A DNA stretch of 64,000 bases. It comes from Niabella ginsenosidivorans (GTDB taxonomy: Bacteria > Bacteroidota > Bacteroidia > Chitinophagales > Chitinophagaceae). A program made the position numbers and the translations under genes. The DNA is taken from the NCBI RefSeq assembly GCF_001654455.1, contig NZ_CP015772.1:5270001-5334000 (forward strand), read 5' to 3'. The notes beneath the pieces were generated by a model, which saw nothing but the letters and a program-made list of their open reading frames with translations, was not told where the DNA came from and did not search any database. Every line of letters starts with the position of its first letter. Positions within the stretch are counted from its first letter, which is position 1. Positions 34,293 to 43,809 of this stretch are shown piece by piece.

Positions 34293-36695
34293 TTATTGTT
34301 TATTTACCGTAAAGCTGCTCTCTGAGTAAACGGGCTTCCCGTCTTCTGTAATTCCCTGCAGCACTATTTTGTACGTACCCGTAAAGTCGGAGGTAAAGCA
34401 ATTTATTTTCCGGGCATTGCCCTCTTCAAGCCTTATGGCCGGATTCCAAAGAAGCGTAGTACGGTAATCCGGCATTCTGAGGTCTCCTTTATTTTCAGCA
34501 GTGTAAACCGGGCTGAAAAATTCTCTTTTTAATTCCAACCCTTCATAATCAACCGGAACGGCTGTCGGATCAAGCTCGAACCCGTCAAATTTTGCATCAT
34601 AGGTCTGAAAGCTTGCAATACCGGAGTATACAGCAGGGCCAATAACAAATCTTCTGGGCACTACATCCAGCCGCTTTACTTTAAAAGGGTCATAATTAAA
34701 AATGCTGTTATAATCATGCAGCGGAACACCATCTAATAATACCAATACTGCAAACCTGTAAACGCTTTCGCTTTTTTCATTATAGATGGTCATCTTCAGC
34801 TTGCGGTCTCTTACGGTAACATTGATCGGCGTAACATACTCCCGCAGCACTTCTTCCATTGTTGAAAAACGCTTATAATCATCCAGCATATAAGTTACCT
34901 CAGCCTTGTCATAAAAAGGAAGTGAGTCTTTATAAACAGGTACATGGAACGTATTTAACGGGTCTTTATAATAGATATTGTTTGCCTGCATGGCAATACT
35001 CCTTTTTAAAAGATCCGTACTATCCACGGGATTCAGCAAAAATGGTGGCTGATAAAAAGTTTTGCTGGTACTATCTGCAAAAGGGGATAGCACTTCTATC
35101 CGGTATGTATTGGATGTATTATCAGAAGGAAAAGGCTTTACAAAAATGTCGCCCGGCCCGTAATACCGGTTTACATTGAAGCGTACAATACCGTCAGCAT
35201 CAGTTGTTCCGTTAAAAAGACCAAAGGGCACGGAAGGAACGGTAAGAAAACAGGCTACCCCGGTTGCCGGTTTATTCGTCCAGGTATCAACGACCCTTGC
35301 CGTAATAATATGCCCGTTATATTCAGGAACCGCTGGTACGGCTGTCCTGCCTGTATTGTTTGTAGGGCTAAAACGCCGCCAGCCGTTAACAAGCATCAGG
35401 TTTTCAATATAGCTTCCCTGCATTGCTTCCGGTGTAAAATAAAATTCAGGCGCTTCTATCTTACCAGACAGGTGGACGGTAAGGTATAAATAATCCCTGA
35501 TGTTCAAAACAGGCTGATTATTCCTGTCCGCTGAGAAAACCGACAACGACCCGTTAATGATCTGCTTATTACCGGAAATCCGTTCCGGCGTTAGCTCAAT
35601 TGTCAGTTGCTGCCTTGCAGCAGCAGTGTTTTCATGGTTGATCTTAACCTCCGCTTTTGCCAGATCCGGTGGTGTAAAGACCAGGCGCTCGCTAACGGGT
35701 TGCCAGTTCTGGTCAAATAATGTAAAATACACAACTCCTGTTCCCAGCCTGGATTTACTAACCCTGCAGGCAATGCTGTTGTCTGCTTCCATTTCCAGTT
35801 CCAGTGCTACCTTGCTGGTCTGCCCTGTGTGCGCTACCAGGAACATTTTTTGAGGTAGTGCCCTTTGTGCAGAAACGATTATTTTATAGCTGTCATTGTT
35901 TTCTTCACTTACGCTTATTGTATGCCCGCTGATCTTTTGTGCAGGGAGTGCCACTTTTACAGGCTCTTTGCCGGGGATAGAGACAATGGCGGTATACCGG
36001 TTGCCGGAACGCGGGGTATATATAAATTGCCCCAGCCCGAATTTTTGCGTCTCAAATTTTGCAACGGTATCTGTTTCATTTGCAACAATGCTGCCGCGGG
36101 CTTGTACCCCGTTTGTTGTTTTAGGATCCAGCACCTGAACGCCCACTTTTGTAATAAGCCCTTCAATTGCATCACCTCCTTCGGGGAAAAAATGGATCAG
36201 GGCAGTTGTTTCTTTCGCAGCCGGTGCAGCCTCTCCTGCGGTTAAAGAGTTGGTAACCAGTACCCGCTTTCTGAAAAACAGTTTCGGATCTCCTGTTTTC
36301 ATGCGGCTTGTGTAGCCAATAAGCGTATAGGCACCCGTACTTATGTTTACAGGAAGATAAAGGCTCCCATCGCCTGATCCCTTTTTTACTTCTATTTTCG
36401 ATTGCAGCACCGGGCTGCCTTTGTCGTTAAGGAGTTCCAGGTAGCTGATCGTGTTATACGTATTTCCCGTAAATCCATCTGCATTCAACAGGTATACCTT
36501 GTACCAGATGATCTCGCCTGCCAGGTAAGATTCTTTGTCTGTATGAATAAAAAGGACCTCTTCATTGCCGGTTATTTTATGCTGCACTGCTGCTGCCGGC
36601 AATTCGGTCTGTCCTTTGCCGGCAATGGTCAGAAAAGCGCCTGCAATGAATAAAAGCAGCCGTATGTGAAAAAAAGTATAATGACGATTATCCAT
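34293..36695 (-). CDS. Large exported MG2-like surface protein of a TonB-linked operon
   Basis: 800 residues from the ATG at 36695. A signal peptide (about 1-28) is followed by an alpha-2-macroglobulin-like MG2 segment (IHTDKESYLAGEIIWYKVYL, about 48-67) and a series of beta-sandwich stretches; a carboxypeptidase-regulatory-like module (ARVVDTWTNKPATGVACFL) lies near residue 470. The end is another beta-domain (YKIVLQGITEDGKPVYS). No thioester or protease motif is seen. It is the last gene of a four-gene operon and is probably periplasmic or on the outer surface. The in-frame ATG at 36788 would overlap the previous gene and give no signal peptide. Confidence 0.75.
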   Translation of the reverse strand: MDNRHYTFFHIRLLLFIAGAFLTIAGKGQTELPAAAVQHKITGNEEVLFIHTDKESYLAGEIIWYKVYLLNADGFTGNTYNTISYLELLNDKGSPVLQSKIEVKKGSGDGSLYLPVNISTGAYTLIGYTSRMKTGDPKLFFRKRVLVTNSLTAGEAAPAAKETTALIHFFPEGGDAIEGLITKVGVQVLDPKTTNGVQARGSIVANETDTVAKFETQKFGLGQFIYTPRSGNRYTAIVSIPGKEPVKVALPAQKISGHTISVSEENNDSYKIIVSAQRALPQKMFLVAHTGQTSKVALELEMEADNSIACRVSKSRLGTGVVYFTLFDQNWQPVSERLVFTPPDLAKAEVKINHENTAAARQQLTIELTPERISGNKQIINGSLSVFSADRNNQPVLNIRDYLYLTVHLSGKIEAPEFYFTPEAMQGSYIENLMLVNGWRRFSPTNNTGRTAVPAVPEYNGHIITARVVDTWTNKPATGVACFLTVPSVPFGLFNGTTDADGIVRFNVNRYYGPGDIFVKPFPSDNTSNTYRIEVLSPFADSTSKTFYQPPFLLNPVDSTDLLKRSIAMQANNIYYKDPLNTFHVPVYKDSLPFYDKAEVTYMLDDYKRFSTMEEVLREYVTPINVTVRDRKLKMTIYNEKSESVYRFAVLVLLDGVPLHDYNSIFNYDPFKVKRLDVVPRRFVIGPAVYSGIASFQTYDAKFDGFELDPTAVPVDYEGLELKREFFSPVYTAENKGDLRMPDYRTTLLWNPAIRLEEGNARKINCFTSDFTGTYKIVLQGITEDGKPVYSESSFTVNKQ

Positions 36696-36711
36696 TTTCC
36701 TTTTTAAATTA

Positions 36712-37857
36712 TTAAGGCCAGTAAGATGGTTTTTGATTTTGTCCTCCTCTGGTCGTACAATCCACACAGAAGGGAGTAGACGCGTCATACCCCTGAGCAG
36801 GAGGTGTTTCCCTGCTATTATTATTTATAGGAATGTAAGCGCCCTTAAAATAGAACGCTGTACTGTCCCTGTTTTCCGGTATAAAAATGGTATTGCAATA
36901 CATATTAAAGCGCCAGCCGGGAGGGCTTGTAACAAAGGCTCTCTTTTGTGTAACAGTACTGGCGGCAATAAATCCTATTACAATATCGTTCGGGTTCGTG
37001 GTGTTATGAATATTTCCTCGCAGTTCTGAAGGCATCGGGTCAAAGATTGTACCCAGCGATTCCGTATTTTTTTTCATAAGATCATAGAATTCATAGGCTG
37101 CCTTATCCAGGGCATATTGCCTTACCAGAACACTGTATAATACGGAAAGCTGCTCATCTCCGGCCGGTATACTTTTTATAGTACTCTGATAAATAACATC
37201 GGAGGTCAGCTTGGCAGAGCTGGCAATCAAAATATTGGTGGAATGCCCGTATTTCCAGCATCTGTAAACGTCTTCCTGTGGAAAGATTCTTGGCCGCACG
37301 CCGTAAGGATCAGCTTCGGATGAAGCCGGATCATAGATCAGGGAAGACTGGTAGGCGCTGTGGATTTCCCAGGTTTCATCAAAATCCCATTTGTAATAGA
37401 TGGTATTATTAGCAGGGTCATGTGTATTTACATAAACCTGAACGTCGCCGTCATTGGTTTGTTTCCATCCGATGTCGTCGATCGGCGGAGTTGTTTTTAC
37501 CTTTACAAAATCAGAAAGGTATTCTTTCCCGTCTGTTGTTTGAATGCGCACGCGGTACTGGACATCCGGAGAAAGCCCAAGTTCGTCATTATAATAGACA
37601 CCGGGGCTGGTCATTATTAGTGCTTTTGTGGAATTGTCGCTGCCTTCAACGGATACGGTTGCGCCGGATTCATAAACGGGCTGGCTGCTTTTATTAAGCG
37701 GCATTGTTCTTGACAGGGTGATTGTTGTAGGGCCTTCTCCTGCATTTAATACTCCTTCTACTACCAGATAGCCGGTACCGGTTGAGGCAATGTCCGGATA
37801 GTACCGGTCCTTGCAGGACAGGAGAACGATCAGCCATAAATAGTATCGCAACTTCAT
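36712..37857 (-). CDS. DUF4249 lipoprotein
   Basis: 381 residues. The lipoprotein signal is LIVLLSCKD (Cys about 15). The N-terminal beta-domain begins YLVVEGVLNAGEGPTTITLSRT, the hallmark of DUF4249. The C-terminus ends with several cysteines (CVDCTTRGGQ). Such proteins are encoded beside TonB-dependent receptors and are thought to act as surface partners like SusD, though evidence is mainly genomic. The ATG lies 1 base after the stop of the receptor gene, so translation is likely coupled. Confidence 0.85.
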   Translation of the reverse strand: MKLRYYLWLIVLLSCKDRYYPDIASTGTGYLVVEGVLNAGEGPTTITLSRTMPLNKSSQPVYESGATVSVEGSDNSTKALIMTSPGVYYNDELGLSPDVQYRVRIQTTDGKEYLSDFVKVKTTPPIDDIGWKQTNDGDVQVYVNTHDPANNTIYYKWDFDETWEIHSAYQSSLIYDPASSEADPYGVRPRIFPQEDVYRCWKYGHSTNILIASSAKLTSDVIYQSTIKSIPAGDEQLSVLYSVLVRQYALDKAAYEFYDLMKKNTESLGTIFDPMPSELRGNIHNTTNPNDIVIGFIAASTVTQKRAFVTSPPGWRFNMYCNTIFIPENRDSTAFYFKGAYIPINNNSRETPPAQGYDASTPFCVDCTTRGGQNQKPSYWP

Positions 37858-37858
37858 T

Positions 37859-40612
37859 TTAAAAACGAATGTTATAATTAATAAAAGGTATCGCGCTGCC
37901 GAATATGGATAGCTTATAACCATTCACCATTCCGCCTTCTGAAATAAAATAAACGGAATAAGGGTTTCTTCTTCCCAGCAGGTTGTAAACACCTATTGTC
38001 CAGGAATTATGCGTTTTCTGATGCACCTTATGATTCCCATCGATATTCATTGAAAAATCTGTCCGGTAATAGTCCGGTATGCGATACTGGTTCCTGTCTG
38101 AATACAGCATACGTGGCGAACCGGCATAAATATATTCGCCGATAGGATAGGTAATGGGCCTGCCGGTGCTGTATGTTGAGTTTAACGAGAGGCTGAACCG
38201 GTGATTGATCTGGAAATTGCCTACAACAATAACGTCGTGCGGTTTGTCATAGTTTGCAGGATAAAACTGCCCGTTATTGATCATGGAGCCCAGACTAAGA
38301 TCTGTCGACTTCAGCAGGATCCGTGAATAAGTATACCCGATCCACCCATTGAGCTTTCCAACCGGTTTTTTGATCAGTACTTCCACACCGTATGCCTTCC
38401 CTTTTGTATTGATCACGTCTGTTTCAATAGTATGGTTCATGACCAGCGTGGCGCCCGGCTTATAATCCAGGTAGTTCTTGATGTTCTTATAATATACTTC
38501 CACCGACGTTTCTATGGTATTTGACCGCAGATTCTTATAAAATCCGAGGGAGAACTGGTCTCCTATCTGGGGCTGAATGTTCGGGTCACTCAGCTTCCAG
38601 ATATCCGTTGGTGAAATAGCAGTTGTATTGGACAATAAATGAATATACTGCCTCAGGGAATTATAGGATGCTTTTATAGAAAAATCGTTTGTAAATGCAT
38701 ACCGCATGGAAAACCGGACCTCAGGCCCCTGGTAATTTTTGATGAACTTTCCTTTTCCGTAACTGACCGTTTCTGTACGGGTATCATCTGTTCTGGGTTG
38801 CCCGTCTGCATAATAATTAACTGTTTGCGGGCCCAGGTAAGAATAAAAGGAATACCGGATACCTGTACTGAAGGACAGTTTATCCGTTGCATTAAAACGG
38901 TGTGTAACGTAAGCTGCATTTTCAAGTGCACGTTCTGTGCGCACTGTATCCGGCCTTACCAGGGATTCAGAATTAAGCGGCTCAAATATCCCCGGCCGCA
39001 GCTTGTACGATAAAGAGCTGAGCCCAAAATCAAAGGCGTGCTTTTGATTTACAAAGTATGCAAAGTTGAGTTTACCATACAGTTGCTGTATATCATAAAA
39101 CAGGTTAAAAGCATTGATCTCGTTTGCGCCGCTGTTGATGTTGTATTTATAATAATCATAACCGCCTATCAGCTCCCCCTGAAGGCGCTTTGAAAAATTC
39201 CGTTTCCATTTAACAGAAATATTCCTGTTGCTGTAGCTGTATACGGTGTCGCTGTTCAGCTTAAATTTATCGTTGCTGTAGTAACCGTTTACATAGATGT
39301 TATTATTAGAATCAATCCTGTGGCTCAATCCAAGATTAACATCCTGGAAGGAAGCGCTGCTTTTATCATATTCCTCCGGCAGGAGGTTAATAAGCCAGTT
39401 GGCATAAGTGGTACGCCCTCCCAGTATAAAAGAAGTTTTGTCTTTTACTATGGGGCCTTCCAGTTCCAGACGGCTTGTAACCAGCCCGATCCCCGCAGAA
39501 CCTGTCAGCTGCTTTTTATTACCCTCCCGGCTGTTAATATCCAGCACAGAAGACAGCCTGCCTCCGTATTTTGCAGGTACCGAGCTTTTATAAAGCTCTA
39601 CATCCTTAACGATCTCCGGGTTAAAGGCGGAGAACATTCCAAAGAAATGCGAAGGGTTATAGATGGTGGCGTCATTAAAAAGTATGAGGTTCTGGTCTGC
39701 TGATCCTCCTCTTACATTAAAGCCGGTGCTCGCTTCACCTACTGTTTTAACACCCGGCAGCGTTGTAATGGCGCGTAAAATATCTGCCTCGCCAAAAACA
39801 GTGGGAATTTTCTTTATTTCTGCAATCGTAAGGCGGGAAATGCCCATCTGAACATTCCGGATATTTCTTGTTTTTGTAGCAGAAACCACGATTTCCTTTA
39901 ACGTTGGTATCTGGTCCTGTACGCTCACGTCCATCCTTCCGTCATTATAAACCATAAGGTTTAAATTTGTTTCCCTGATGCCGAACCCGGTTATGTTCAG
40001 CGTATGTTTTCCTGGCGGAATGCTTAGCGAATAGCTGCCATAAGCATCTGTATTAGCCGCATATTCATTATCAACCAGTACGGCTACATTGGGGAAAGGC
40101 TCCCCGGTTCTTGAGCTTCTAATAGTTCCGACAAGAACTGCCTGCTGCGGGCGTGCCGTATTTCTGTTGCCTATTTCATAAAGCTTTTCCTGGGAAGTGG
40201 GAGCCCTTCTTTTTTTATTATCGATCCCATACTCATTTGCTTTCGGAGCATTCTTTTGGGCTACCGGCCCGGCCGGGCCCGGATTGTAAAGGTCCTGTGG
40301 CAAAGAAAGCCGGATCTTTAATCCCCTGGTTACATAAACCACCTTGTTGTTATCATCAATAGCATACGTCAGTTCGGTTCTTTCCAGTGCCTGGTCAAGT
40401 ATGTTTTCAAGGGTTGCCTGCGCTGCTGAGGGCTGCTTTATTAAAAGAGAATCGCTTTGCCGGGCATCATAATAAAAATGATACCCCGTAGTTTTTTCGA
40501 GTTTCAAAAAAAGATCAGCAGCAAAAACACTATCTGTTCCTGTTTGTGCCCTCATGCCTGTTGAAGCACCCATACAAAGCAGTATGATCAGTATCCGTTT
40601 CTTATTAAGCAT
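37859..40612 (-). CDS. TonB-dependent receptor with STN domain
   Basis: 917 residues. Order: signal peptide (1-22), secretin/TonB short N-terminal (STN) domain (about 27-108), carboxypeptidase-regulatory-like domain (about 158-235), plug domain (about 250-360, with VRGGSADQNLILFNDATIYN), then a 22-strand-type barrel ending in the aromatic residue Phe917 (NYNIRF). STN domains usually signal to an anti-sigma factor, but no ECF sigma/FecR pair is in the window. Ligand unknown. Its ATG overlaps the stop codon of the upstream gene by 1 base (TAATG). Confidence 0.9.
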   Translation of the reverse strand: MLNKKRILIILLCMGASTGMRAQTGTDSVFAADLFLKLEKTTGYHFYYDARQSDSLLIKQPSAAQATLENILDQALERTELTYAIDDNNKVVYVTRGLKIRLSLPQDLYNPGPAGPVAQKNAPKANEYGIDNKKRRAPTSQEKLYEIGNRNTARPQQAVLVGTIRSSRTGEPFPNVAVLVDNEYAANTDAYGSYSLSIPPGKHTLNITGFGIRETNLNLMVYNDGRMDVSVQDQIPTLKEIVVSATKTRNIRNVQMGISRLTIAEIKKIPTVFGEADILRAITTLPGVKTVGEASTGFNVRGGSADQNLILFNDATIYNPSHFFGMFSAFNPEIVKDVELYKSSVPAKYGGRLSSVLDINSREGNKKQLTGSAGIGLVTSRLELEGPIVKDKTSFILGGRTTYANWLINLLPEEYDKSSASFQDVNLGLSHRIDSNNNIYVNGYYSNDKFKLNSDTVYSYSNRNISVKWKRNFSKRLQGELIGGYDYYKYNINSGANEINAFNLFYDIQQLYGKLNFAYFVNQKHAFDFGLSSLSYKLRPGIFEPLNSESLVRPDTVRTERALENAAYVTHRFNATDKLSFSTGIRYSFYSYLGPQTVNYYADGQPRTDDTRTETVSYGKGKFIKNYQGPEVRFSMRYAFTNDFSIKASYNSLRQYIHLLSNTTAISPTDIWKLSDPNIQPQIGDQFSLGFYKNLRSNTIETSVEVYYKNIKNYLDYKPGATLVMNHTIETDVINTKGKAYGVEVLIKKPVGKLNGWIGYTYSRILLKSTDLSLGSMINNGQFYPANYDKPHDVIVVGNFQINHRFSLSLNSTYSTGRPITYPIGEYIYAGSPRMLYSDRNQYRIPDYYRTDFSMNIDGNHKVHQKTHNSWTIGVYNLLGRRNPYSVYFISEGGMVNGYKLSIFGSAIPFINYNIRF

Positions 40613-41325
40613 TATTGCTGGTTGTATAGCTGTACTGTGGTTAAAATAGCAGCCTCCATATTGGTTTTGAACCGGATGTGTGCTTTCCTGAGCGCTTTTT
40701 TAACAGCAGCCTTCCTTAGTTTTAAAATGGTGGTCAGGTCTTTTTGCGATTGTACCTGGTAACAGGCTCCGTTCCTGTAAATATAGAATTTGCTGTTCCA
40801 GGTAAACTCACGGTTTACTTTTGATTGCGTCTGGTCGATCCACTCTTTTATATATTTTTTCCTCAATATTAAAACAGGCAGTGTTGCTTCATTCAGTATT
40901 TCGTAAAATGCCCTGGTCAGCGATTTATCAAAATCAGGGCCCAATTGAAGGAACTTACGGTTTCCCAGGTAAAAGGCCGACAGTTTTTCATTGGACAGGA
41001 TTACCGGTACCTTTAGCCGGTTTTCAATGATCAGCGTACCGGCATAGACATCATACCTGAGGTTTAGATCTTTATACCATACGCCATCATAACAGGCCGC
41101 CCCCAGGTCCCATTTCGGTTCACCCAGATAGGGGCTGCCCGTTATTAACGGGGAATAGGCTTCAAACAGCCGGCCATTATAAATAGGTTCATTTCCTTTA
41201 AACGTAGTATAGTATACCTGCGGTAAGGAGGTGGTGTCCGGAAAAAAAACAGAACTGTTGTTCTGCCCGTCTGCATTTCCCCATAGGTGCAGCAGCATCC
41301 CAAATGCAAATAGTCTTATTCTCAT
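40612..41325 (-). CDS. Exported protein of unknown function, first gene of the TonB operon
   Basis: 237 residues. A signal peptide (about 1-20, ending NADGQ) precedes a mixed domain rich in Tyr and Leu (VYYTTFKGNEPIYNGRLF, then WDLGAACYDGVWYKDLNLRY). The C-terminal 45 residues are strongly basic (ILKLRKAAVKKALRKAHIRF). I recognise no family. Its position before a TonB receptor, joined by a TAATG overlap, says it works with that receptor, possibly as a periplasmic partner. Confidence 0.7.
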   Translation of the reverse strand: MRIRLFAFGMLLHLWGNADGQNNSSVFFPDTTSLPQVYYTTFKGNEPIYNGRLFEAYSPLITGSPYLGEPKWDLGAACYDGVWYKDLNLRYDVYAGTLIIENRLKVPVILSNEKLSAFYLGNRKFLQLGPDFDKSLTRAFYEILNEATLPVLILRKKYIKEWIDQTQSKVNREFTWNSKFYIYRNGACYQVQSQKDLTTILKLRKAAVKKALRKAHIRFKTNMEAAILTTVQLYNQQ

Positions 41326-41359
41326 ATGCTTTTACAGAGGCATTCTAATTGTAAGTAAA

Positions 41360-41391
41360 TAAAACTAAACTAAAAATTCAATGTGGACAAA
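41360..41391 (-). promoter_or_regulatory. Promoter of the TonB/DUF4249 operon
   Basis: On the minus strand: TTTG (41391-41388), 20-base spacer, TAGTTTTA (41367-41360; 7 of 8). It lies about 35 bases before the ATG of the first gene. The TTTG is part of a small palindrome (GACAAA, T, TTTGTC at 41386-41398). Confidence 0.45.
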
Positions 41392-41521
41392 TTTTGTCTG
41401 ATTATTCTTTTTCCGTGGTCAACCGATTGAACACAAAAAAGACAAGCCGTATTTTATATCGCTTTTTTCAACACCTTTGCAGGGTTGTCATCATGATAAT
41501 TGCAATTATAAATCTTCTTAT

Positions 41522-42730
41522 ATGAACGAGCATTTTACAACCCGCATAGGGCAGGAAGTGGAAGCAATCAAAGCCGCTGGTCTTTATAAAACCGAACGGG
41601 TCATTGAAAGCCCGCAAGGCGCCGAAATTATCGTTAACCTGCCTGCCGGACAGGCAGGTAGAAAAAAGGTGATCAATTTTTGCGCGAATAATTACCTGGG
41701 GCTTTCGGCGCACCCGGACGTTATTAAAGCGGCACATGAAACCATTGATTCCCGTGGATATGGAATGAGCAGCGTGCGTTTTATCTGTGGTACGCAGGAT
41801 ATTCATAAGGAACTGGAAAAAAAGCTATCCGACTTTCTGGGTACTGAGGATACTATTTTATATGCTGCCGCTTTTGACGCCAATGGGGGTGTTTTTGAGC
41901 CGCTTTTTAATGAGCGGGATGCCATTATCTCTGATGCGCTGAATCATGCCAGTATTATTGACGGGGTTCGTTTATGCAAAGCCCAGCGTTACCGTTACGA
42001 ACATAATAACATGGGGGATCTTGAGGCAAAGCTGAAAGAAGCCTCCGGTGCGCGCAGCCGCATCATTGTTACTGATGGTTCCTTTAGCATGGACGGCACC
42101 ATCGCCCAGCTTGATAAGATCGTGGAACTGGCAGAAAAATACGATGCCGCTATTATGATCGATGAATGCCATTCTTCCGGGTTCCTGGGTAAAACAGGTC
42201 GTGGTACGCATGAATACCGTGGTGTAATGGGAAAGATTGATATCATTACCGGAACCCTGGGAAAAGCCCTGGGTGGTGCCTCCGGTGGATTTACATCCGG
42301 CAGAAAAGAGATCATCGAAATGCTGCGCCAGAAATCCCGGCCCTATTTGTTCAGCAATACGCTGGCGCCTTCTATCGTTGGTGGCTCTATTGCCGTGCTG
42401 GATATACTTTCGGCCTCTACACACCTGCGGGACAAGCTGGAATACAATACAAAATATTTCCGTGAAAAAATGACCGCAGCAGGTTTTGATATTAAGCCCG
42501 GCGATCACCCGATTGTGCCGATCATGCTGTATGACGCGGTACTGGCAGCCGGCTTTGCAGAAAAATTACTGGATGAAGGAATTTACGTAATCGGGTTCTT
42601 CTTTCCTGTTGTGCCCAAAGGCCAGGCGCGCATCCGTGTGCAGTTGAGCGCAGCTCATGAGCAGGAGCACCTGGATAAAGCCATTGCCGCTTTTACAAAA
42701 GTGGGCAGGGAGCTGGGCGTGCTGAAATGA
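41522..42730 (+). CDS. kbl: Glycine C-acetyltransferase (2-amino-3-ketobutyrate CoA ligase)
   Basis: 402 residues, cytosolic PLP enzyme converting 2-amino-3-ketobutyrate and CoA to glycine and acetyl-CoA in threonine breakdown. PLP lysine K248 (TGTLGKALGGASGG), D214 and H217 (IDECHSSGF) are present. Residues 40-46 (LPAGQAG) are an extra segment encoded by a palindromic repeat (41637-41659) just before the conserved INFCANNYLGLS block; the frame is kept and the catalytic core is intact. The 41522 ATG gives the family N-terminus. No threonine dehydrogenase gene is adjacent. Closely related alpha-oxoamine synthases are an alternative, less likely. Confidence 0.9.
   Translation: MNEHFTTRIGQEVEAIKAAGLYKTERVIESPQGAEIIVNLPAGQAGRKKVINFCANNYLGLSAHPDVIKAAHETIDSRGYGMSSVRFICGTQDIHKELEKKLSDFLGTEDTILYAAAFDANGGVFEPLFNERDAIISDALNHASIIDGVRLCKAQRYRYEHNNMGDLEAKLKEASGARSRIIVTDGSFSMDGTIAQLDKIVELAEKYDAAIMIDECHSSGFLGKTGRGTHEYRGVMGKIDIITGTLGKALGGASGGFTSGRKEIIEMLRQKSRPYLFSNTLAPSIVGGSIAVLDILSASTHLRDKLEYNTKYFREKMTAAGFDIKPGDHPIVPIMLYDAVLAAGFAEKLLDEGIYVIGFFFPVVPKGQARIRVQLSAAHEQEHLDKAIAAFTKVGRELGVLK
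41637..41659. repeat. Palindromic insertion element inside kbl (LPAGQAG)
   Basis: A 9-bp perfect inverted repeat (ACCTGCCTG / CAGGCAGGT) around a 5-base centre. It encodes LPAGQAG in frame. Similar PAGQAG-type peptides occur as lineage-specific insertions in proteins of Bacteroidota and other bacteria (general knowledge). No second copy was noticed in this window. Confidence 0.7.
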
Positions 42731-42807
42731 TCTCCGGGAGCCGGAAACTCATAGGCACTCCTGACCTGGCAAAAATGATCTGTAAGTTTTTTAATAAAGC
42801 CGGTTTT

Positions 42808-43725
42808 ATGTATACCCGGTTGCTTTTATTGATAGCAGGCCTTATAGCGGTCATTGACAGCAATGCCCAGACAACCCCGCTGCTGTCTCAATATCCTTCA
42901 CCCATGGAGGAATCAGTGCGCAGGCATGAACGTGTTGTTTTTGATACGGCTAAAGGAATAAGTTTTACACTAAACAACCTGTTGCCCAAACCGGTGCAGG
43001 TATATCTGCCACAGCATCTGAAGCATTCCGGCAGTGCCGGCCTGCTGATCCATTTTCATGGCAATGCCGGTATTGTTGCTTATGCAGCTGAAAAATATAA
43101 AGGCGATCTTATTGCAGTCACCGTTAATCTGGGAACAGGATCGGGGGTATATGCAGTGGCGTTTAAAAACGATTCGTTATTACAGAAACTGGAAAAGGCT
43201 GTTTGGGATGCTGTGGCCCGGAAGCTGGGAAAGCCTCTTCAAAAGGGTCGCCTGATCCTGAGCGGTTTCAGCGCCGGATATGGTGCAGTAAGAAGCATTC
43301 TTTCATCACCTGTATATTTTAACAGGGTTGCTGCCGTGCTGCTGCTGGACGGGCTGCACACAAGCTATATCCCTGAAAGAAAAGTGCTGGCCGAAGGAGG
43401 AGCCTTAGACACTGCAGGTCTTGAACCGTTTCTGAACTTTGCCCGTGAAGCCATGAACCCGTCAACCGGAAAGAAATTTTTATTTACCCATTCAGAGATC
43501 TTTCCGGGCACATTTGCCAGCACAACGGAAACAGCAGCATATTTATTAAACAGGTTGCAGGTAAAGGCTACGCCTGTTCTTAAATGGGGACCTGGGGGCA
43601 TGCAACAGATCAGCGAGGCCGGAAAGGGAAATTTTAAAGTATTCGGATTTGCCGGCAATTCCGCTCCTGATCATATAGATCACTTTAGCGGATTGTATTA
43701 TTTTCTGAACCGGCTGCAAAAATAA
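42808..43725 (+). CDS. Secreted alpha/beta-hydrolase-like protein
   Basis: 305 residues from the ATG at 42808, giving a clean signal peptide (about 1-21, ending SNAQ). The mature part looks like an alpha/beta hydrolase: oxyanion-type LIHFHGNAG (about 78-86), nucleophile elbow GFSAGYG (Ser near 152) and a late His (PDHIDHFSG). Substrate unknown; an esterase or acyl-hydrolase is plausible. An in-frame ATG at 42727 overlaps the kbl stop as ATGA; using it would give a 27-residue extension before the signal, which seems less likely but could allow coupling to kbl. Confidence 0.65.
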   Translation: MYTRLLLLIAGLIAVIDSNAQTTPLLSQYPSPMEESVRRHERVVFDTAKGISFTLNNLLPKPVQVYLPQHLKHSGSAGLLIHFHGNAGIVAYAAEKYKGDLIAVTVNLGTGSGVYAVAFKNDSLLQKLEKAVWDAVARKLGKPLQKGRLILSGFSAGYGAVRSILSSPVYFNRVAAVLLLDGLHTSYIPERKVLAEGGALDTAGLEPFLNFAREAMNPSTGKKFLFTHSEIFPGTFASTTETAAYLLNRLQVKATPVLKWGPGGMQQISEAGKGNFKVFGFAGNSAPDHIDHFSGLYYFLNRLQK

Positions 43726-43748
43726 GCAGTAGCCGCTGATGGAAATCC

Positions 43749-43780
43749 TTTGCTGGCTTTCTTAAAAATTGTTAGGTTTG
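43749..43780 (+). promoter_or_regulatory. Strong Bacteroidota-type promoter of the S10 peptidase gene
   Basis: TTTG (43749-43752), 20-base spacer, TAGGTTTG (43773-43780): both elements match the consensus fully at ideal spacing. The ATG is 30 bases downstream. Confidence 0.7.
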
Positions 43781-43809
43781 GAACATCTCTTCATTTGTAA
43801 AAAATCGTC

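Noticed and set aside
34293-41325. Polysaccharide utilisation locus
   Set aside because: There is no SusD, glycoside hydrolase or sugar-binding gene; the receptor partner is DUF4249.
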